Positions 1 to 8,723 are shown, counted from the stretch's first letter. The stretch is DNA of 64,000 nucleotides from Actinokineospora sp. NBRC 105648 (GCF_030269645.1 NZ_BSTR01000015.1:1-64000), one strand, 5' to 3'. The notes: generated by a model not told the origin, from the sequence alone. Numbers and translations are program-made.

Positions 1-101
1 CACCGCGGTGGTGAAAAAAGGGCGGGTGAAGGGCATTCCCCACCACCGGTCAAGTTTAGCGGTGCTCTCCCCCCACACGAAGCGAGTCCACTAGATCGAG
101 C
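1..101 (-). repeat. palindromic structured element, copy A (cut by window edge)
   Basis: Read on the minus strand this is the 5' arm and centre of the ~140-bp element family described under copy F. It shows the outer arm GCTCGATCTAGTGGACTCGC, the inner arm GAGCACCGC, the conserved single-stranded TAAACTTGACC and a central GGAATGCCCTTC. The 3' arm lies beyond the left edge. The conserved leader CTACGGATGCTCGA follows on the plus strand at 101-108. It is probably one half of an inverted pair, as at 10.1, 33.6 and 36.6 kb. Confidence 0.8.
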
Positions 102-142
102 ATCCGTAGCGGGCCTTGCGTTCCAGCCGGGGCGGCCTATCC

Positions 143-210
143 GCTGCGGTTTGGTGGTGGTGTGGTGGTGGGACTCGCTGCGGTTTGGTGGTGGTGTGGT
201 GGTGGGACTC
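143..210. repeat. 34-bp tandem duplication next to element copy A
   Basis: Two perfect 34-bp copies (143-176 and 177-210), rich in GGT/GTG, are followed by a few bases of a third. In element orientation each unit begins CCGCAGCG, and the next stretch begins CCGCAGCGGATAGGCC, the conserved leader of copies D and F. The array therefore sits immediately upstream of the element. There are no unique spacers, so it is not CRISPR. Confidence 0.85.
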
Positions 211-228
211 GCTGCTGTTCGGCGGTGA

Positions 229-828
229 TCAGCAAGCCTCGTGCTGTGGTGAGGCGCCGGTGGGGCCGGAGTCGATCCGCCACTCCCCTTGGGCGACCGC
301 CAGCGGGAAGATGACGCTCCAGCGGATGCAGTCCGCGGGCAGTTCCAGTGGGGCGTCCGCGGTGTCCTGCTTGCTGACGAACGTGAGCAGGACTCGCGCG
401 TTGTTCTGGGGTCCCGTCTCGATGCGGTAGACCACGATGGTGCCGTCCTGGGTGGTCCGGTAGGACGCCCGCCAGGTGTCCTCGGGCATGTCCTTGATCC
501 GGGACTCGGTGACCGTGGTCTTCCAGCGCGCGTAGCTCTTGCCGTTGATCGCGTCGAAGTAGGTCTGGAGCAGTTGTCGGACCGTCTCGTACAGCGGGTG
601 CTGGGTGGCGTCCTGGGTTGCGCGGACGTCGCGCGGGCCTGGGCGGGCGCTTTCCGGCAGGGTGCTCTCGCTCGGCAGGATCGGCGGAGCCGCCTCTGGT
701 GCGCGAGTTCTCGCCGGGTAGAGCTCGCGGGCGACCATCGCGGCCGCGGCGGCGATCACGACGGCGACCATGATGACCGGCAGCAGCCACCGCTGGCGCT
801 CCTGCGCCGGGGCCTTGACGGGTTGCAC
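229..828 (-). CDS. membrane-anchored extracytoplasmic protein, unknown function
   Basis: This encodes 199 aa. A short basic cytoplasmic N-terminus is followed by one transmembrane helix (about residues 16-35) and an exported domain with the pattern TYFDAINGKSYARWKTTVTES. That pattern resembles the NTF2/SnoaL-like domains tethered to the membrane in actinobacteria (an inference from overall look). The GTG start at 828 is chosen because coding-like sequence begins there and CACGCT lies six bases upstream, compatible with a leaderless start. It lies downstream of the DUF3145 gene on the same strand. No catalytic residues are evident. Confidence 0.65.
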   Translation of the reverse strand: MQPVKAPAQERQRWLLPVIMVAVVIAAAAAMVARELYPARTRAPEAAPPILPSESTLPESARPGPRDVRATQDATQHPLYETVRQLLQTYFDAINGKSYARWKTTVTESRIKDMPEDTWRASYRTTQDGTIVVYRIETGPQNNARVLLTFVSKQDTADAPLELPADCIRWSVIFPLAVAQGEWRIDSGPTGASPQHEAC

Positions 829-910
829 GGCGTCAGCGTGCCACAGCGGCCGAGCCGCACGGCAGCAGATCACCGCGGTGGCGGGTGACCGTGCGGTTGG
901 CTCACCCGCA

Positions 911-936
911 GTGTCCGATAAAGCGCTATCCGACAC
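911..936. promoter_or_regulatory. 26-bp imperfect palindrome
   Basis: GTGTCCGATA, six bases, then TATCCGACAC form a 10-bp inverted repeat with one mismatch. It lies between the DUF3145 stop and the start of the membrane protein gene, so it could be an operator for the latter or a weak terminator. There is no T-tract. Confidence 0.4.
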
Positions 937-995
937 GGCGGTGCCGGATCGCCACGGTGCCGGGGCAGCGCTTGGCGCGGTCGCGAACCGCCAGG

Positions 996-1499
996 TCAGC
1001 CGACGCGGTGCAGCCAGGTGACCGGGGCGCCGTCGCCCGCGCGGCGGTAGGGCTCCAAGGCCTCGTCCCAGGAGGCGCCGAGGAGCTCGTCGACCTTGAA
1101 CGCGAAGGACTCGCCGCCGCGGGCGCTCGCGGCGATCGCGCGCAGCTGGTCCTCGGCCACGACGATGTCGCCGCTGGCGCTGGTTCGCGCGTGCCACAGG
1201 CCGAGCGCGGGCGCGTAGCAGAACCGCTCCCCGTCGACCCCGCTGCTGGGCTCCTCGGTGACCTCGAACCTGATCATCGGCCACGCCCGCAGGGCGGCGG
1301 CCAGCTTGCCGCCGGTGCCCGCGTCGCCGGTCCACGCGCATTCCGCGCGCAACTGGCCGGGAGCGGCGGGCTGCGCGGTCCAGCGCAACTCGGCCCGCAC
1401 CCCTAGGGTGCCCGAAATAGCCCACTCGACGTGCGGACAAACCGCAGCCGGCGACGAGTGGACGTACACCACACCTTGGGTGTTTCCACGGGTGCTCAC
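996..1499 (-). CDS. DUF3145 family protein
   Basis: This 167-aa protein starts STRGNTQGVVYVHSSPAAVC and continues with the CPHVEWAISG motif typical of the actinobacterial DUF3145 family, at full family length. The function of the family is not known. The GTG start at 1499 is preceded by GGAGGTCAGCA, a good ribosome binding site. It reads toward the membrane protein gene at 229-828, with a palindrome between them. It has no signal peptide or membrane segment and is probably cytoplasmic. Confidence 0.9.
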   Translation of the reverse strand: MSTRGNTQGVVYVHSSPAAVCPHVEWAISGTLGVRAELRWTAQPAAPGQLRAECAWTGDAGTGGKLAAALRAWPMIRFEVTEEPSSGVDGERFCYAPALGLWHARTSASGDIVVAEDQLRAIAASARGGESFAFKVDELLGASWDEALEPYRRAGDGAPVTWLHRVG

Positions 1500-1943
1500 T
1501 GCTGACCTCCGCTGCTCGACGAGGATCGTCTTCCCCTACGTCCTGCGCGATCAACGGCTGTCTGGACCACTCGCGGTATTCCCGGCGCCATTGTGCCCTG
1601 CTACCGGACACTTTGGCCACACGAACCACGAAAACAACGTGTGCCCCAGGCATTTCGCGCGAATGCGGGCAGCGTCGAGTAGGCCTGCCCCTTTCACCAG
1701 GTGCGAGACGGCGATCCCGCCGGACGGGCCTGTCGATCTTGATATGAGGTGGACGCGCGGGCGGGCACGACGTTGCGCCACTGATCGACATTCCCTGCGA
1801 GTGACCCCCAAAGGGGTGAGTGGCGGGTGACATCGCTACGTTCCGAGGTCTACCACCCCCGGCGGGGTCACTGGCGCTAGCGTGTCCGACAGGGTGGTGG
1901 GGAACCCACGGGACGGGTGGCCAGTCGGGCGGAGGTGGCAGGC
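1500..1943. other. 444-bp divergent intergenic region
   Basis: This separates the divergent DUF3145 gene and the membrane protein gene at 1944. Apart from the two ribosome binding sites at its ends I see no gene, repeat or clear operator. It must hold the promoters of both genes. Confidence 0.6.
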
Positions 1944-3224
1944 GTGCGCTTGATCCGGGTCGGCGAGTCGACCGCCGCGGTCGGCAAGGACCTGCGCGCC
2001 GCGCTGACCTCGTGGCAGCGCGGGGACGCGGTGGCGGGCGGGATCGCGCTGCTCGGCATCACCCCGCCGGGGCTCGCCGAGCCGGTCGAGGCCGTGGTGC
2101 TGCTGCCCAGGGGTGTGTTGGTGGTCACCGCCGTCGACCTGCCGGACCCGGCGATGCGGCTCGAGGCGCCGTTGGGCGGGCAGTGGAAGACCGACGGGTG
2201 GCCCCTGGTGCACGCCGACGGCCCGGTCAACCCGGCGGACGGCGCGCTGGCGGCCACCGCGGCGGTGGCCGGGTTGGTGCGGGCGAAGCAGCCGGTGCCG
2301 TTGCCGGTGTACACCGTCGTCGCGGTCGGGCCGTACGTCGCGGAGGTCGCCCAACCCGAGGCCGACGTGGCCCGCGGTGTGCGGATCCTGCACCCGGAGC
2401 CGATGCCGCTGCTGGCCCTCGCCCGCGAGCTGGCCACTCAGGACCGGCCGTGCCCGGTCGGCGAGCTGCGCCGGGTGCTCGCGGCGCTGCACCCGGAGCT
2501 GCGGGTCGCCGACGCGGAGCTGGTGGCCGAGGGCTTCCCGGACGGGTTGTCCGCCGAGTCCGCGGCCGAACGCACCACGGTGCTGCCCAGGATCGCCGCG
2601 GCCCCTGCGGCTCCCGCGCCCGCCGCGCCCCAGCGACGGCGGAACTGGATCCCCCTCGCGGCGATGTTGCTGGTGACGGTGCTGCTGATCGTGGGCATCG
2701 CGGTGGCGGTGAGCGCCGCGGGCGACCCACCGAGCCAACCCGCCGCCCCGCCCCAGACGACGACGAGCGCCGCCGAGATCCCGGTGGACGGTGTGGCGTT
2801 CACCCCCCGGGGCAGCGTCGACCAGGCCGACTGCGCCGCGCACGCGATCGGCGACGTGCGGGCCTGGCTGGAGCAGAACGGCTGCGCCCGCCTGATCCGC
2901 GGCCGGTTCGAAACGGGCCAGGCGGGACGAAGGGCCGCCGTGCTCGTGGGGGTGCTGCGGTTCACCAGCAGCTCCGCGGCGACCGAACTGCGCGCGCTGG
3001 CCGACCGACCTGGCTCCGGCGGCGTGGTGGACGCGGCGGTCGAGGGCCAGCCCTGGCCGGTCGAGCCGCAGCCGCGGTTCGAGTCGGCGGCGTACGCCAG
3101 CGGGCGGGAGGGGAACAGCGTGAAGGTGGTCCAGGTGGTGTGGCTCGACCAGCCGAGCGCACCGGGCGACCCGGCCCTGCAGGAGATCGCCGCCCGAGCA
3201 CTGCGCCTGACCCCCGCGGGCTGA
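1944..3224 (+). CDS. single-pass membrane protein with NERD-like N-terminal domain
   Basis: This encodes 426 aa. The N-terminal ~200 residues contain a stretch (LLPRGVLVVTAVDLP, then GGQWKTDGWPL) that resembles the core of nuclease-related NERD domains, but I cannot confirm catalytic residues. A proline-rich linker leads to one transmembrane helix at about residues 236-256. An exported ~170-aa domain with paired cysteines (DQADCAAHAI, EQNGCARLI) follows. Start GTG 1944 is preferred over GTG 1917 because GGAGGTGG sits at 1931-1938. It is monocistronic and its function is unknown. Confidence 0.7.
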   Translation: MRLIRVGESTAAVGKDLRAALTSWQRGDAVAGGIALLGITPPGLAEPVEAVVLLPRGVLVVTAVDLPDPAMRLEAPLGGQWKTDGWPLVHADGPVNPADGALAATAAVAGLVRAKQPVPLPVYTVVAVGPYVAEVAQPEADVARGVRILHPEPMPLLALARELATQDRPCPVGELRRVLAALHPELRVADAELVAEGFPDGLSAESAAERTTVLPRIAAAPAAPAPAAPQRRRNWIPLAAMLLVTVLLIVGIAVAVSAAGDPPSQPAAPPQTTTSAAEIPVDGVAFTPRGSVDQADCAAHAIGDVRAWLEQNGCARLIRGRFETGQAGRRAAVLVGVLRFTSSSAATELRALADRPGSGGVVDAAVEGQPWPVEPQPRFESAAYASGREGNSVKVVQVVWLDQPSAPGDPALQEIAARALRLTPAG

Positions 3225-3436
3225 CGACCGAGGCGGGGCTCGTCGGAGCGAGCTGGACAGGGCGGATCCGAGCCGGCACAGGCCCGGGTCGCCGGACCAG
3301 CAGCACCGTGTTCGCTGGGCCCCTCGAAACCTGGCCAAACGGTGGCGAGAGTGCCGACGTCGCCGGTTTAGCTGAGCACCGCGAAGTGGACCCCGACGCG
3401 CGGGCGGAGAGGCTCGGCACGAGGTGCCGAGGAACC

Positions 3437-4438
3437 TCAGGTCCGCAGGTCCGGGGCGTAGGCGAAGAGACCGGGGAGGCCGCCGGTGTGCAGGAAGACC
3501 ACCGTCTCCCCCGGCGCGATCTCCCCGGTGCGTGCCTGGTCGACCAGGCACGCGGCTGCCTTGCCGGTGTAGACCGGGTCGAGGGTGATGCCCTCGGTCT
3601 CGGCGAACAGGCGCACCGCCGCCCACATCTGGTCGGTCGGGATGCCGTAGCCGGGGCCCACGGCCCGGTCGTCGGTGTGCACCCCGGCCAGGGTGGGCTC
3701 GGGCGCGCCGAGCAGTGCGGCGGCCTCGCCGGTGAGCCTGCGGATGTCGGCCAGCGACTCGGCGGCGGTGTGGGACACGCAGGCGCCCACCACCCGGGTC
3801 GAGCGGCCCAGCAGTTCGGTGGCCAGCGCGACCCCGGCGACCGTGCCCGCGCTGCCGACCGGGACCACCAGGCGGTCCGGGACCACACCCGCGGCGTCGA
3901 GCTGGGTGAACAGCTCGTCGGTGGCGGCGACGTAGCCGAGCACGCCCAGGGCGTTCGAGCCGCCGACCGGGATGGTGGCGATCGTGTGGCCCGCCGCGGT
4001 GGCGCGCTCGACCACCTGGGCGTAGGTCTCGTCGACCGCGCGCTGGTCGTCGCACAGGTGGACGGTGGCGCCGTAGAGGGTGTGCAGGGCCATGTTGCCG
4101 GAGCGCTCGTAGGCCTCCCCGGTGCGCGGGACGTCGCGGGTGAGGATCAACTCACACCGCAGGCCGAGGCGGGCGCAGGCGGCCGCGGTGAGCCTGCCGT
4201 GGTTGGTCTGCAGGGCGCCGAAGGTGATCACCGTGTCGGCGCCGCCGTCGACCGCGGCGGCGAGCAGGAACTCGAGTTTGCGCAGCTTGTTGCCGCCGAC
4301 GCCGAGGCCGCTGACGTCGTCGCGCTTGACCAGCACGCGCACCCCGCCGAGGGCGGCGCCCAGCCGCGGGCACTCGTCGAGGGGGGTCGGCCAATGGCCG
4401 AGCGACACGCGTGCGAAGGCGGACAGGTCCAGGGCCAT
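3437..4438 (-). CDS. D-cysteine desulfhydrase / ACC deaminase family PLP enzyme
   Basis: This 333-aa protein belongs to the fold-type II PLP family that includes D-cysteine desulfhydrase and 1-aminocyclopropane-1-carboxylate deaminase. The PLP lysine is in GGNKLRKLE (Lys51), followed by the substrate-loop motif GALQTNHGR. PVGSAGTVAG is the phosphate-binding loop and HTGGLPGLF is near the C-terminus. D-cysteine desulfhydrase (pyruvate, H2S and ammonia as products) is the likelier reaction, but ACC deaminase cannot be excluded without the active-site Tyr/Glu pair. Start ATG 4438 is preceded by TACAGT at a 6-nt distance, so the mRNA is probably leaderless. It is monocistronic. Confidence 0.85.
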   Translation of the reverse strand: MALDLSAFARVSLGHWPTPLDECPRLGAALGGVRVLVKRDDVSGLGVGGNKLRKLEFLLAAAVDGGADTVITFGALQTNHGRLTAAACARLGLRCELILTRDVPRTGEAYERSGNMALHTLYGATVHLCDDQRAVDETYAQVVERATAAGHTIATIPVGGSNALGVLGYVAATDELFTQLDAAGVVPDRLVVPVGSAGTVAGVALATELLGRSTRVVGACVSHTAAESLADIRRLTGEAAALLGAPEPTLAGVHTDDRAVGPGYGIPTDQMWAAVRLFAETEGITLDPVYTGKAAACLVDQARTGEIAPGETVVFLHTGGLPGLFAYAPDLRT

Positions 4439-4860
4439 GGTGGAACTGTAACGGCGCGCCGCCGCGCACCGAGAAGACGGGCAATGACCACGACTCGACA
4501 CGCCGCGGAAATGACTGACCGATCCTCATGTTGCCTGGGAGGCAATTACCTGGGAACCGCCGTGGTCAAATGGCCGTGATTCCACCGGATGGCTGACCTG
4601 GGGAAATGGTGGCGGCGAAGTGGCCGGGAGCGGGCCGCCGGACGAATCGGACACGTCGTATTCCCGCTAGTGCGGTGTATGGCCTCGATGGGGTACTAAT
4701 GTTGAGGACCGCCACACCGGGCCACTGGCTGGTTCACCGACCCGCTTGCCGATACGCTTCCCCACGCCCGGTTGGCAATACCGGGGCAGACACCGGGACA
4801 CCGTCGCATAATCGGCTGGGACCCGTGCAGGAAACGAACTCTCATCACGCGGAGGAAACC
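4439..4860. other. 422-bp divergent intergenic region, lsr2 promoter region
   Basis: This lies between the divergent PLP enzyme gene and lsr2. It contains a TTGCC/GGCAA inverted repeat with a 5-nt loop (4531-4545) and a less GC-rich stretch around 4660-4720, a likely promoter site for lsr2. The lsr2 ribosome binding site GGAGGAAA is at its right end. I see no gene. Confidence 0.5.
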
Positions 4861-5205
4861 GTGGCGCAGAAGACCGTTGTGGAACTCGTCGACGACCTCG
4901 ACGGCGGGCAGGCCGACGAGACCGTCGACTTCGCCCTCGACGGGGTCGAGTTCGCGATCGACCTGTCCAGAGAGAACGCCGCCCGGCTGCGGGAATCGCT
5001 CGCCGAGTTCGTCGGCCACGCGCGCCGCACCAGTGGCCGCAAGTCGAAGAACGGCGTGGTCGTGGTGCGCCGCTTCGGTACCGGCGACCGCGCGGACAAC
5101 CAGGCGATCCGGGAATGGGCCCGCAACCAGGGGGAGACCATCGCGGAGCGGGGCCGGATCCCGCAGGCGCTGGTCACCAAGTTCCAGGAAGCCCACGGCG
5201 GCTGA
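4861..5205 (+). CDS. lsr2: nucleoid-associated protein Lsr2
   Basis: This 114-aa protein has full Lsr2 length. The N-terminal dimerisation domain begins MAQKTVVELVDDLDGG and the conserved YxxDLS-like EFAIDLS follows. The C-terminal DNA-binding domain carries REWARNQG and the AT-hook-like RGR motif (ERGRIPQ). In actinobacteria Lsr2 bridges DNA and silences AT-rich and horizontally acquired genes. Start GTG 4861 follows GCGGAGGAAACC, a strong site. The linker (RRTSGRKSKNG) is basic. It is transcribed alone with a long upstream region, typical of an autoregulated chromatin protein. Confidence 0.97.
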   Translation: MAQKTVVELVDDLDGGQADETVDFALDGVEFAIDLSRENAARLRESLAEFVGHARRTSGRKSKNGVVVVRRFGTGDRADNQAIREWARNQGETIAERGRIPQALVTKFQEAHGG

Positions 5206-5576
5206 CCCCAAAAGGGATTCAACTCGAATTCACCGCCCGTCTTGGCGGAGTTCCGGCAACCGGTCCGCCGGCGGTGTCGCCCACGCACCCGGGCGACCCA
5301 GTGGCGGGCTCGGGTCTTCGCGATCCGGAATCCGCCGGGCAGGTGACGGGCCGCCGCCTGAAACAATTTCGCGGCCAGGTGGTCGCGCTGTGGGATAGCG
5401 GCGGCGGCCGTGCTCCCAACCGGGAGCAGCGGGTACGACAGGTGCCTGGTCGTCGGTTCGCACGCGCGCACCCAGGGGTCAACGAAGGGTGCGCGACGCA
5501 GGGCGGCTAGGAATGGGGGCGACCTCGGCGGCAGAGCGCCTGGTCGTCTACCTCGCCGGCCTCCAGGTGCGCCGGC
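5206..5576. other. 371-bp intergenic region between convergent genes
   Basis: This separates convergent lsr2 and the PH-domain membrane protein gene. A small CCGCC/GGCGG stem-loop (5233-5248) soon after lsr2 may serve as its terminator, though it lacks a T-tract. I see no gene in it. Confidence 0.4.
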
Positions 5577-6071
5577 TCAGCCGCCCGACGGCGGCGTCGA
5601 CGGCAGCAGAGGCCGAGCGGACTCGTCCCCGAGCTGACGCGCCGGGTCGAGTTGGTCGAGGAACCCCTCGACGAGTCGCGCCCGCCGCGATCCGGGGCGG
5701 AAGTGCGCACGGTCGAGCCGGACGACACGGCCACCGACGGTGATCGCCGGGTAGCGGTAGACGGCCTGGCCGAGCGGTGCGCGCGCGTCACGCCACTCCA
5801 CCCCGGCGACGTCGTCGAGCGGGACCGACCGCAACCCGCGCACCGTGCGGATGCCGACCTTGCCGTCGCGGATGAAGCAGTACGGGAACAACGCCTGGTA
5901 CCCGGTGGCCACCGCGACGACGACCGCCGCGAGCAGGAACGCGATCTTGTCGGAGCCGCTCTCCGGCGTCCACACCACGGCCCCCAGGACGGTGGCCAGC
6001 AGGGTCGCCGACGACGTCCAGAGCAACGCCACCCGCTCGACGGGGTGGCGGTACACCACCGGTCTGTTCAC
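5577..6071 (-). CDS. PH-domain-like two-helix membrane protein
   Basis: This 164-aa protein has two adjacent transmembrane helices (about residues 13-32 and 41-60). They are followed by a cytoplasmic bacterial PH-like domain with the recurring pattern FIRDGKVGIRTVRGLRSVPLDD. Such proteins are common in actinobacteria and have no assigned biochemical role. The GTG start at 6071 is only 11 bp after the stop of the VOC protein gene, so the two are likely co-transcribed. Confidence 0.75.
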   Translation of the reverse strand: MNRPVVYRHPVERVALLWTSSATLLATVLGAVVWTPESGSDKIAFLLAAVVVAVATGYQALFPYCFIRDGKVGIRTVRGLRSVPLDDVAGVEWRDARAPLGQAVYRYPAITVGGRVVRLDRAHFRPGSRRARLVEGFLDQLDPARQLGDESARPLLPSTPPSGG

Positions 6072-6082
6072 CGCCGGACCGC

Positions 6083-6496
6083 CTACGGGCGCGCGGTGAT
6101 CTGCTGGACCGCCCAGCCGTTGCCATCCGGGTCGTGGAAGAAGACGAACCCGCTGTTGTTCAGGTCGTCCTCGGCGACGGCGACCCGGAACCCAGCCTCA
6201 CGACTCGCGTACATGACCTCGCCGACGTCAACACCGCGCGCCTTGAGCTCGGCGTGCGCGGCCCGAACGTCGTTGACGACGAGCTGCAGGCCGCTGAGCG
6301 AACCCGGCTCCATGTCCCCGACCCCCCGCCCGATCACGATCGAGCACCCGGACCCCGGCGGCGTCAACTGCACGATCCGCATCGCCCCGGCATCGGTGTC
6401 GTGGTCGACGGCGAAGCCCAGCTTGTCGGCGTAGAACACCTTGGCCAGGTCCACGTCGCTGACCGGTACCACGACGACTTCCAGGGTCCACTGCAT
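6083..6496 (-). CDS. VOC superfamily (glyoxalase-like) protein
   Basis: This 137-aa protein has the paired beta-alpha-beta-beta-beta units of the vicinal oxygen chelate fold, seen as VVPVSDVDLAKVFYADKLGF and the terminal FFHDPDGNGWAVQQ. It resembles actinobacterial glyoxalase/bleomycin-resistance-like proteins whose substrates are mostly unknown. ATG 6496 is preceded by CCTAGGAGGACGC, which decides the start over upstream in-frame codons. It is the first gene of a pair with the PH-domain membrane protein. Confidence 0.88.
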   Translation of the reverse strand: MQWTLEVVVVPVSDVDLAKVFYADKLGFAVDHDTDAGAMRIVQLTPPGSGCSIVIGRGVGDMEPGSLSGLQLVVNDVRAAHAELKARGVDVGEVMYASREAGFRVAVAEDDLNNSGFVFFHDPDGNGWAVQQITARP

Positions 6497-6576
6497 GCGT
6501 CCTCCTAGGCCTGCTGGGGCAAGCATGGCAGAACCGCCAAGACCACACGCGAACTGGGCCAAGCAGCCAACCCCTT

Positions 6577-6817
6577 GCTTGATCGAGGTGGAACAGCCAG
6601 TCCCGGCCAGCCGAACCGCCAGCCGACAGCGCCCCTGCTCGATGAGGTGAAACAACAAGCCCGATCCACCCGAAACCGCCACCAACAACACCCATGGTCG
6701 ATGGGGTAGCGCGACCACCTCACCCCACCGCCAAACCGCCACCCGACAACGCCCCTGCCCGGTGGGATGCAGCGACCACCCCATCCCACCCCCAGACCGC
6801 CACCTGACAACGCCCCT
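6577..6817 (+). repeat. degenerate ~68-70-bp tandem repeats leading into element copy H
   Basis: About four diverged units each end in a variant of CCCCTGCTCGATGGGGTG (around 6577, 6635, 6692, 6754 and finally 6815). Each contains AACCGCCA..CGACAACG. The last unit runs directly into the 5' arm of copy H, so the array looks like repeated capture or slippage of the element's upstream boundary. No coding signal is apparent. Confidence 0.6.
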
Positions 6818-6959
6818 GCTCGATGGGGTGGAGTGGCTTTGTTTGGGGAGAAAAGAGGCGCTAGCCTGGTCCCGGCGTGGGTGATCCCTTCCCCACCCGC
6901 TTCACCCCGGCGCCTCTTTTCTCAGGGGCCCCAAACAAAGCCGCTCCACCCCATCGAGC
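6818..6959 (+). repeat. palindromic structured element, copy H
   Basis: This is the most diverged copy. The 5' arm GCTCGATGGGGTGGAGTGGC continues with TTTGTTTGGGG. The 3' arm is GGGGCCCCAAACAAAGCC followed by GCTCCACCCCATCGAGC, so outer pairing is nearly complete despite arm sequences unlike the other copies. The inner stem is AAAAGAGGCGC/GCGCCTCTTTT. The apical GTGGG/CCCAC hairpin encloses GATCCCTTC. It lies 73 bp beyond the pntB stop. The flank after it (AGCAAGCACCG) resembles the flank of copy I. Confidence 0.85.
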
Positions 6960-7032
6960 ACACCACCGAAGCAAGCACCGGGCCGAACACCCACCAAAGC
7001 AAGCACCGACGTGAAGCCCAGGCAAGCAGCGC

Positions 7033-8421
7033 TCAGAGCGCCTTGAGCTCCTCAGTCACCTCGGACACCGACGCCTTCGCGTCCCCGAACAGCATCGTCG
7101 TCTTCGGGTCGAAGTACAGCGCGTTGTCCACCCCCGCGAAGCCCGTCGCCATCCCGCGCTTGAGGACGATCACCGAGCGGCTCTCGTCGACGTTGAGGAT
7201 CGGCATGCCGTAGATCGGGGAGTCGGTGTCGGTGCGGGCGGCCGGGTTGGTGACGTCGTTGGCGCCGATCACCATGGCCACGTCGGTGCGGCTGAACTCG
7301 CGGTTGATGTCCTCCATCTCCTTGAGCCGCTCGTAGGGCACGTCGGCCTCGGCCAGCAGGACGTTCATGTGCCCGGGCATCCGGCCCGCGACCGGGTGGA
7401 TGGCGTAGTACACCGACACCCCGCGCGACTCCAGCAGGTCGGCCATCTCGCGGACCGCGTGCTGGGCCTGGGCGACCGCCATGCCGTAGCCGGGGACGAT
7501 GATCACCTGGTTGGCGAAGGCCATCTGGATCGCGGCGTCCGAGGCGCTGGTGCGGCGGACGGTCTGGTCGCCGGAGGCGATCGCGCCGGTGCCGCCGCCA
7601 CCGCCGAAGCCGCCCGCGACGATGGCCGGGATGGAGCGGTTCATCGCCTTGGCCATCAGGTTGGTCAGGATCGTGCCGGACGCGCCGACGATCATGCCCG
7701 CCACGATCAGCGCGGTGTTGTCCAGCGCCAGGCCCATGGCCGCGGCGCTCAGCCCGGTGAGCGCGTTGAGCAGGGAGATCACCACCGGCATGTCGGCACC
7801 GCCGATGGGCAGCACCACCATCACGCCCAGCACGGCCGAGGCGACCAGCAGTCCGATGATCAGCAGTTGCCCGGAGCCGCCCGCGATGGTGGCGGCGGCG
7901 CAGGCCAGGGCAGCGAGCAGCAGCACGAGGTTGAGCGGTTGTTGCAGCTTGCCGATGCCGACCGGGCGGCCGGTGATCAGCTCCTGCAGCTTGCCGTAGG
8001 CGACCAGCGAGCCCCAGAACGAGATCGAGCCGACGATCGCGGAGAACAGGCTCGCGATCGCGACGTGCTCGGGCTCGTTGGCGAACCCGAGGCTCTGCCG
8101 GAACTCCACCCAGGCGATCAGCGCGACCGCGCCGCCGCCGACACCGTTGAACAGGGCGACCATCTGCGGCATCGCGGTCATCTTGACCTGCTTGGCCGAC
8201 GGCACGCCGACGGCGGTCCCGATGGCGACACCGAGCAGGATCAGCCACCAGTTGCCCATGCCCGGGGTCAGCAGCGTGGCGATCACGGCCACCCCCATGC
8301 CCGCCGCGGCGATCCAGTTGCCGCGCACGGCCGTGCGGGGGCCGGTGAGGCCCATCAGGCCGTAGATGAACAGGGCGAAGGCGACGATGTAGAGCAGCTG
8401 GATCGCGACGTCGCGGGTCAT
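7033..8421 (-). CDS. pntB: NAD(P) transhydrogenase subunit beta
   Basis: This 462-aa membrane protein is the beta subunit of proton-translocating transhydrogenase, which moves hydride between NADH and NADP coupled to the proton gradient. The N-terminal ~260 residues form the multi-helix channel. The C-terminal domain III binds NADP(H), with VIIVPGYGMAVAQAQHAV and HPVAGRMPGHMNVLLAEA as its signature. Its start overlaps the pntA2 stop by 4 bp (ATGA), showing tight coupling. Full family length. Confidence 0.97.
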   Translation of the reverse strand: MTRDVAIQLLYIVAFALFIYGLMGLTGPRTAVRGNWIAAAGMGVAVIATLLTPGMGNWWLILLGVAIGTAVGVPSAKQVKMTAMPQMVALFNGVGGGAVALIAWVEFRQSLGFANEPEHVAIASLFSAIVGSISFWGSLVAYGKLQELITGRPVGIGKLQQPLNLVLLLAALACAAATIAGGSGQLLIIGLLVASAVLGVMVVLPIGGADMPVVISLLNALTGLSAAAMGLALDNTALIVAGMIVGASGTILTNLMAKAMNRSIPAIVAGGFGGGGGTGAIASGDQTVRRTSASDAAIQMAFANQVIIVPGYGMAVAQAQHAVREMADLLESRGVSVYYAIHPVAGRMPGHMNVLLAEADVPYERLKEMEDINREFSRTDVAMVIGANDVTNPAARTDTDSPIYGMPILNVDESRSVIVLKRGMATGFAGVDNALYFDPKTTMLFGDAKASVSEVTEELKAL

Positions 8422-8723
8422 CGCCGGTCCCCGTCCCGGGTCCGGTTCGGACTGTTCTTGAACATGCCCAGCATCCGGTCGGTCACCAGGAAGCCACCGA
8501 TGACGTTGATCGTGCCGAACGCGATCGCGATCACCAGCAGGATCTTGTCCAGCACCGACTCCGCGCCCAGGCCGAGCACGATGAGACCGCCGAGCAGCAC
8601 GATGCCGTGGATGGCGTTGGTCCCCGACATCAGCGGGGTGTGCAACGTGTTGGGCACCTTGGAGATCACCGCGAAGCCGACGAAGCCCGCCAGCACCAGC
8701 ACCGCCAGGTTCTGCACCAGCAT
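8418..8723 (-). CDS. pntA2: NAD(P) transhydrogenase subunit alpha, part 2 (membrane)
   Basis: This 101-aa protein has three or four transmembrane helices and the conserved KVPNTLHTPLMSGTNAIHGI motif of the alpha-subunit membrane domain. In many actinobacteria and alphaproteobacteria the alpha subunit is split into a soluble and a membrane part, as here. ATG 8723 directly follows the TAG of pntA1, with GGAGGG overlapping the end of pntA1. The C-terminal tail is charged. Confidence 0.96.
   Translation of the reverse strand: MLVQNLAVLVLAGFVGFAVISKVPNTLHTPLMSGTNAIHGIVLLGGLIVLGLGAESVLDKILLVIAIAFGTINVIGGFLVTDRMLGMFKNSPNRTRDGDRR

Noticed and set aside
143-210. Direct repeats that might be a CRISPR remnant
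   Set aside because: The two 34-bp units are adjacent without spacers, and no cas genes are in the window. They fit a minisatellite next to the palindromic element.
1836-4055. Very long open frame on the minus strand opposite the NERD-like and PLP enzyme genes
   Set aside because: It is an Arg/Gly/Pro-rich shadow frame of the high-GC sequence with no recognisable domain. The plus-strand and minus-strand genes described have clear motifs.
6818-6959. Elements as ordinary Rho-independent terminators or riboswitches
   Set aside because: They occur downstream, upstream and between divergent genes alike (for example chitinase/AfsR), lack T-tracts and have multi-helix structure with conserved loops. 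The convergent/divergent placement does not fit 5' regulators.
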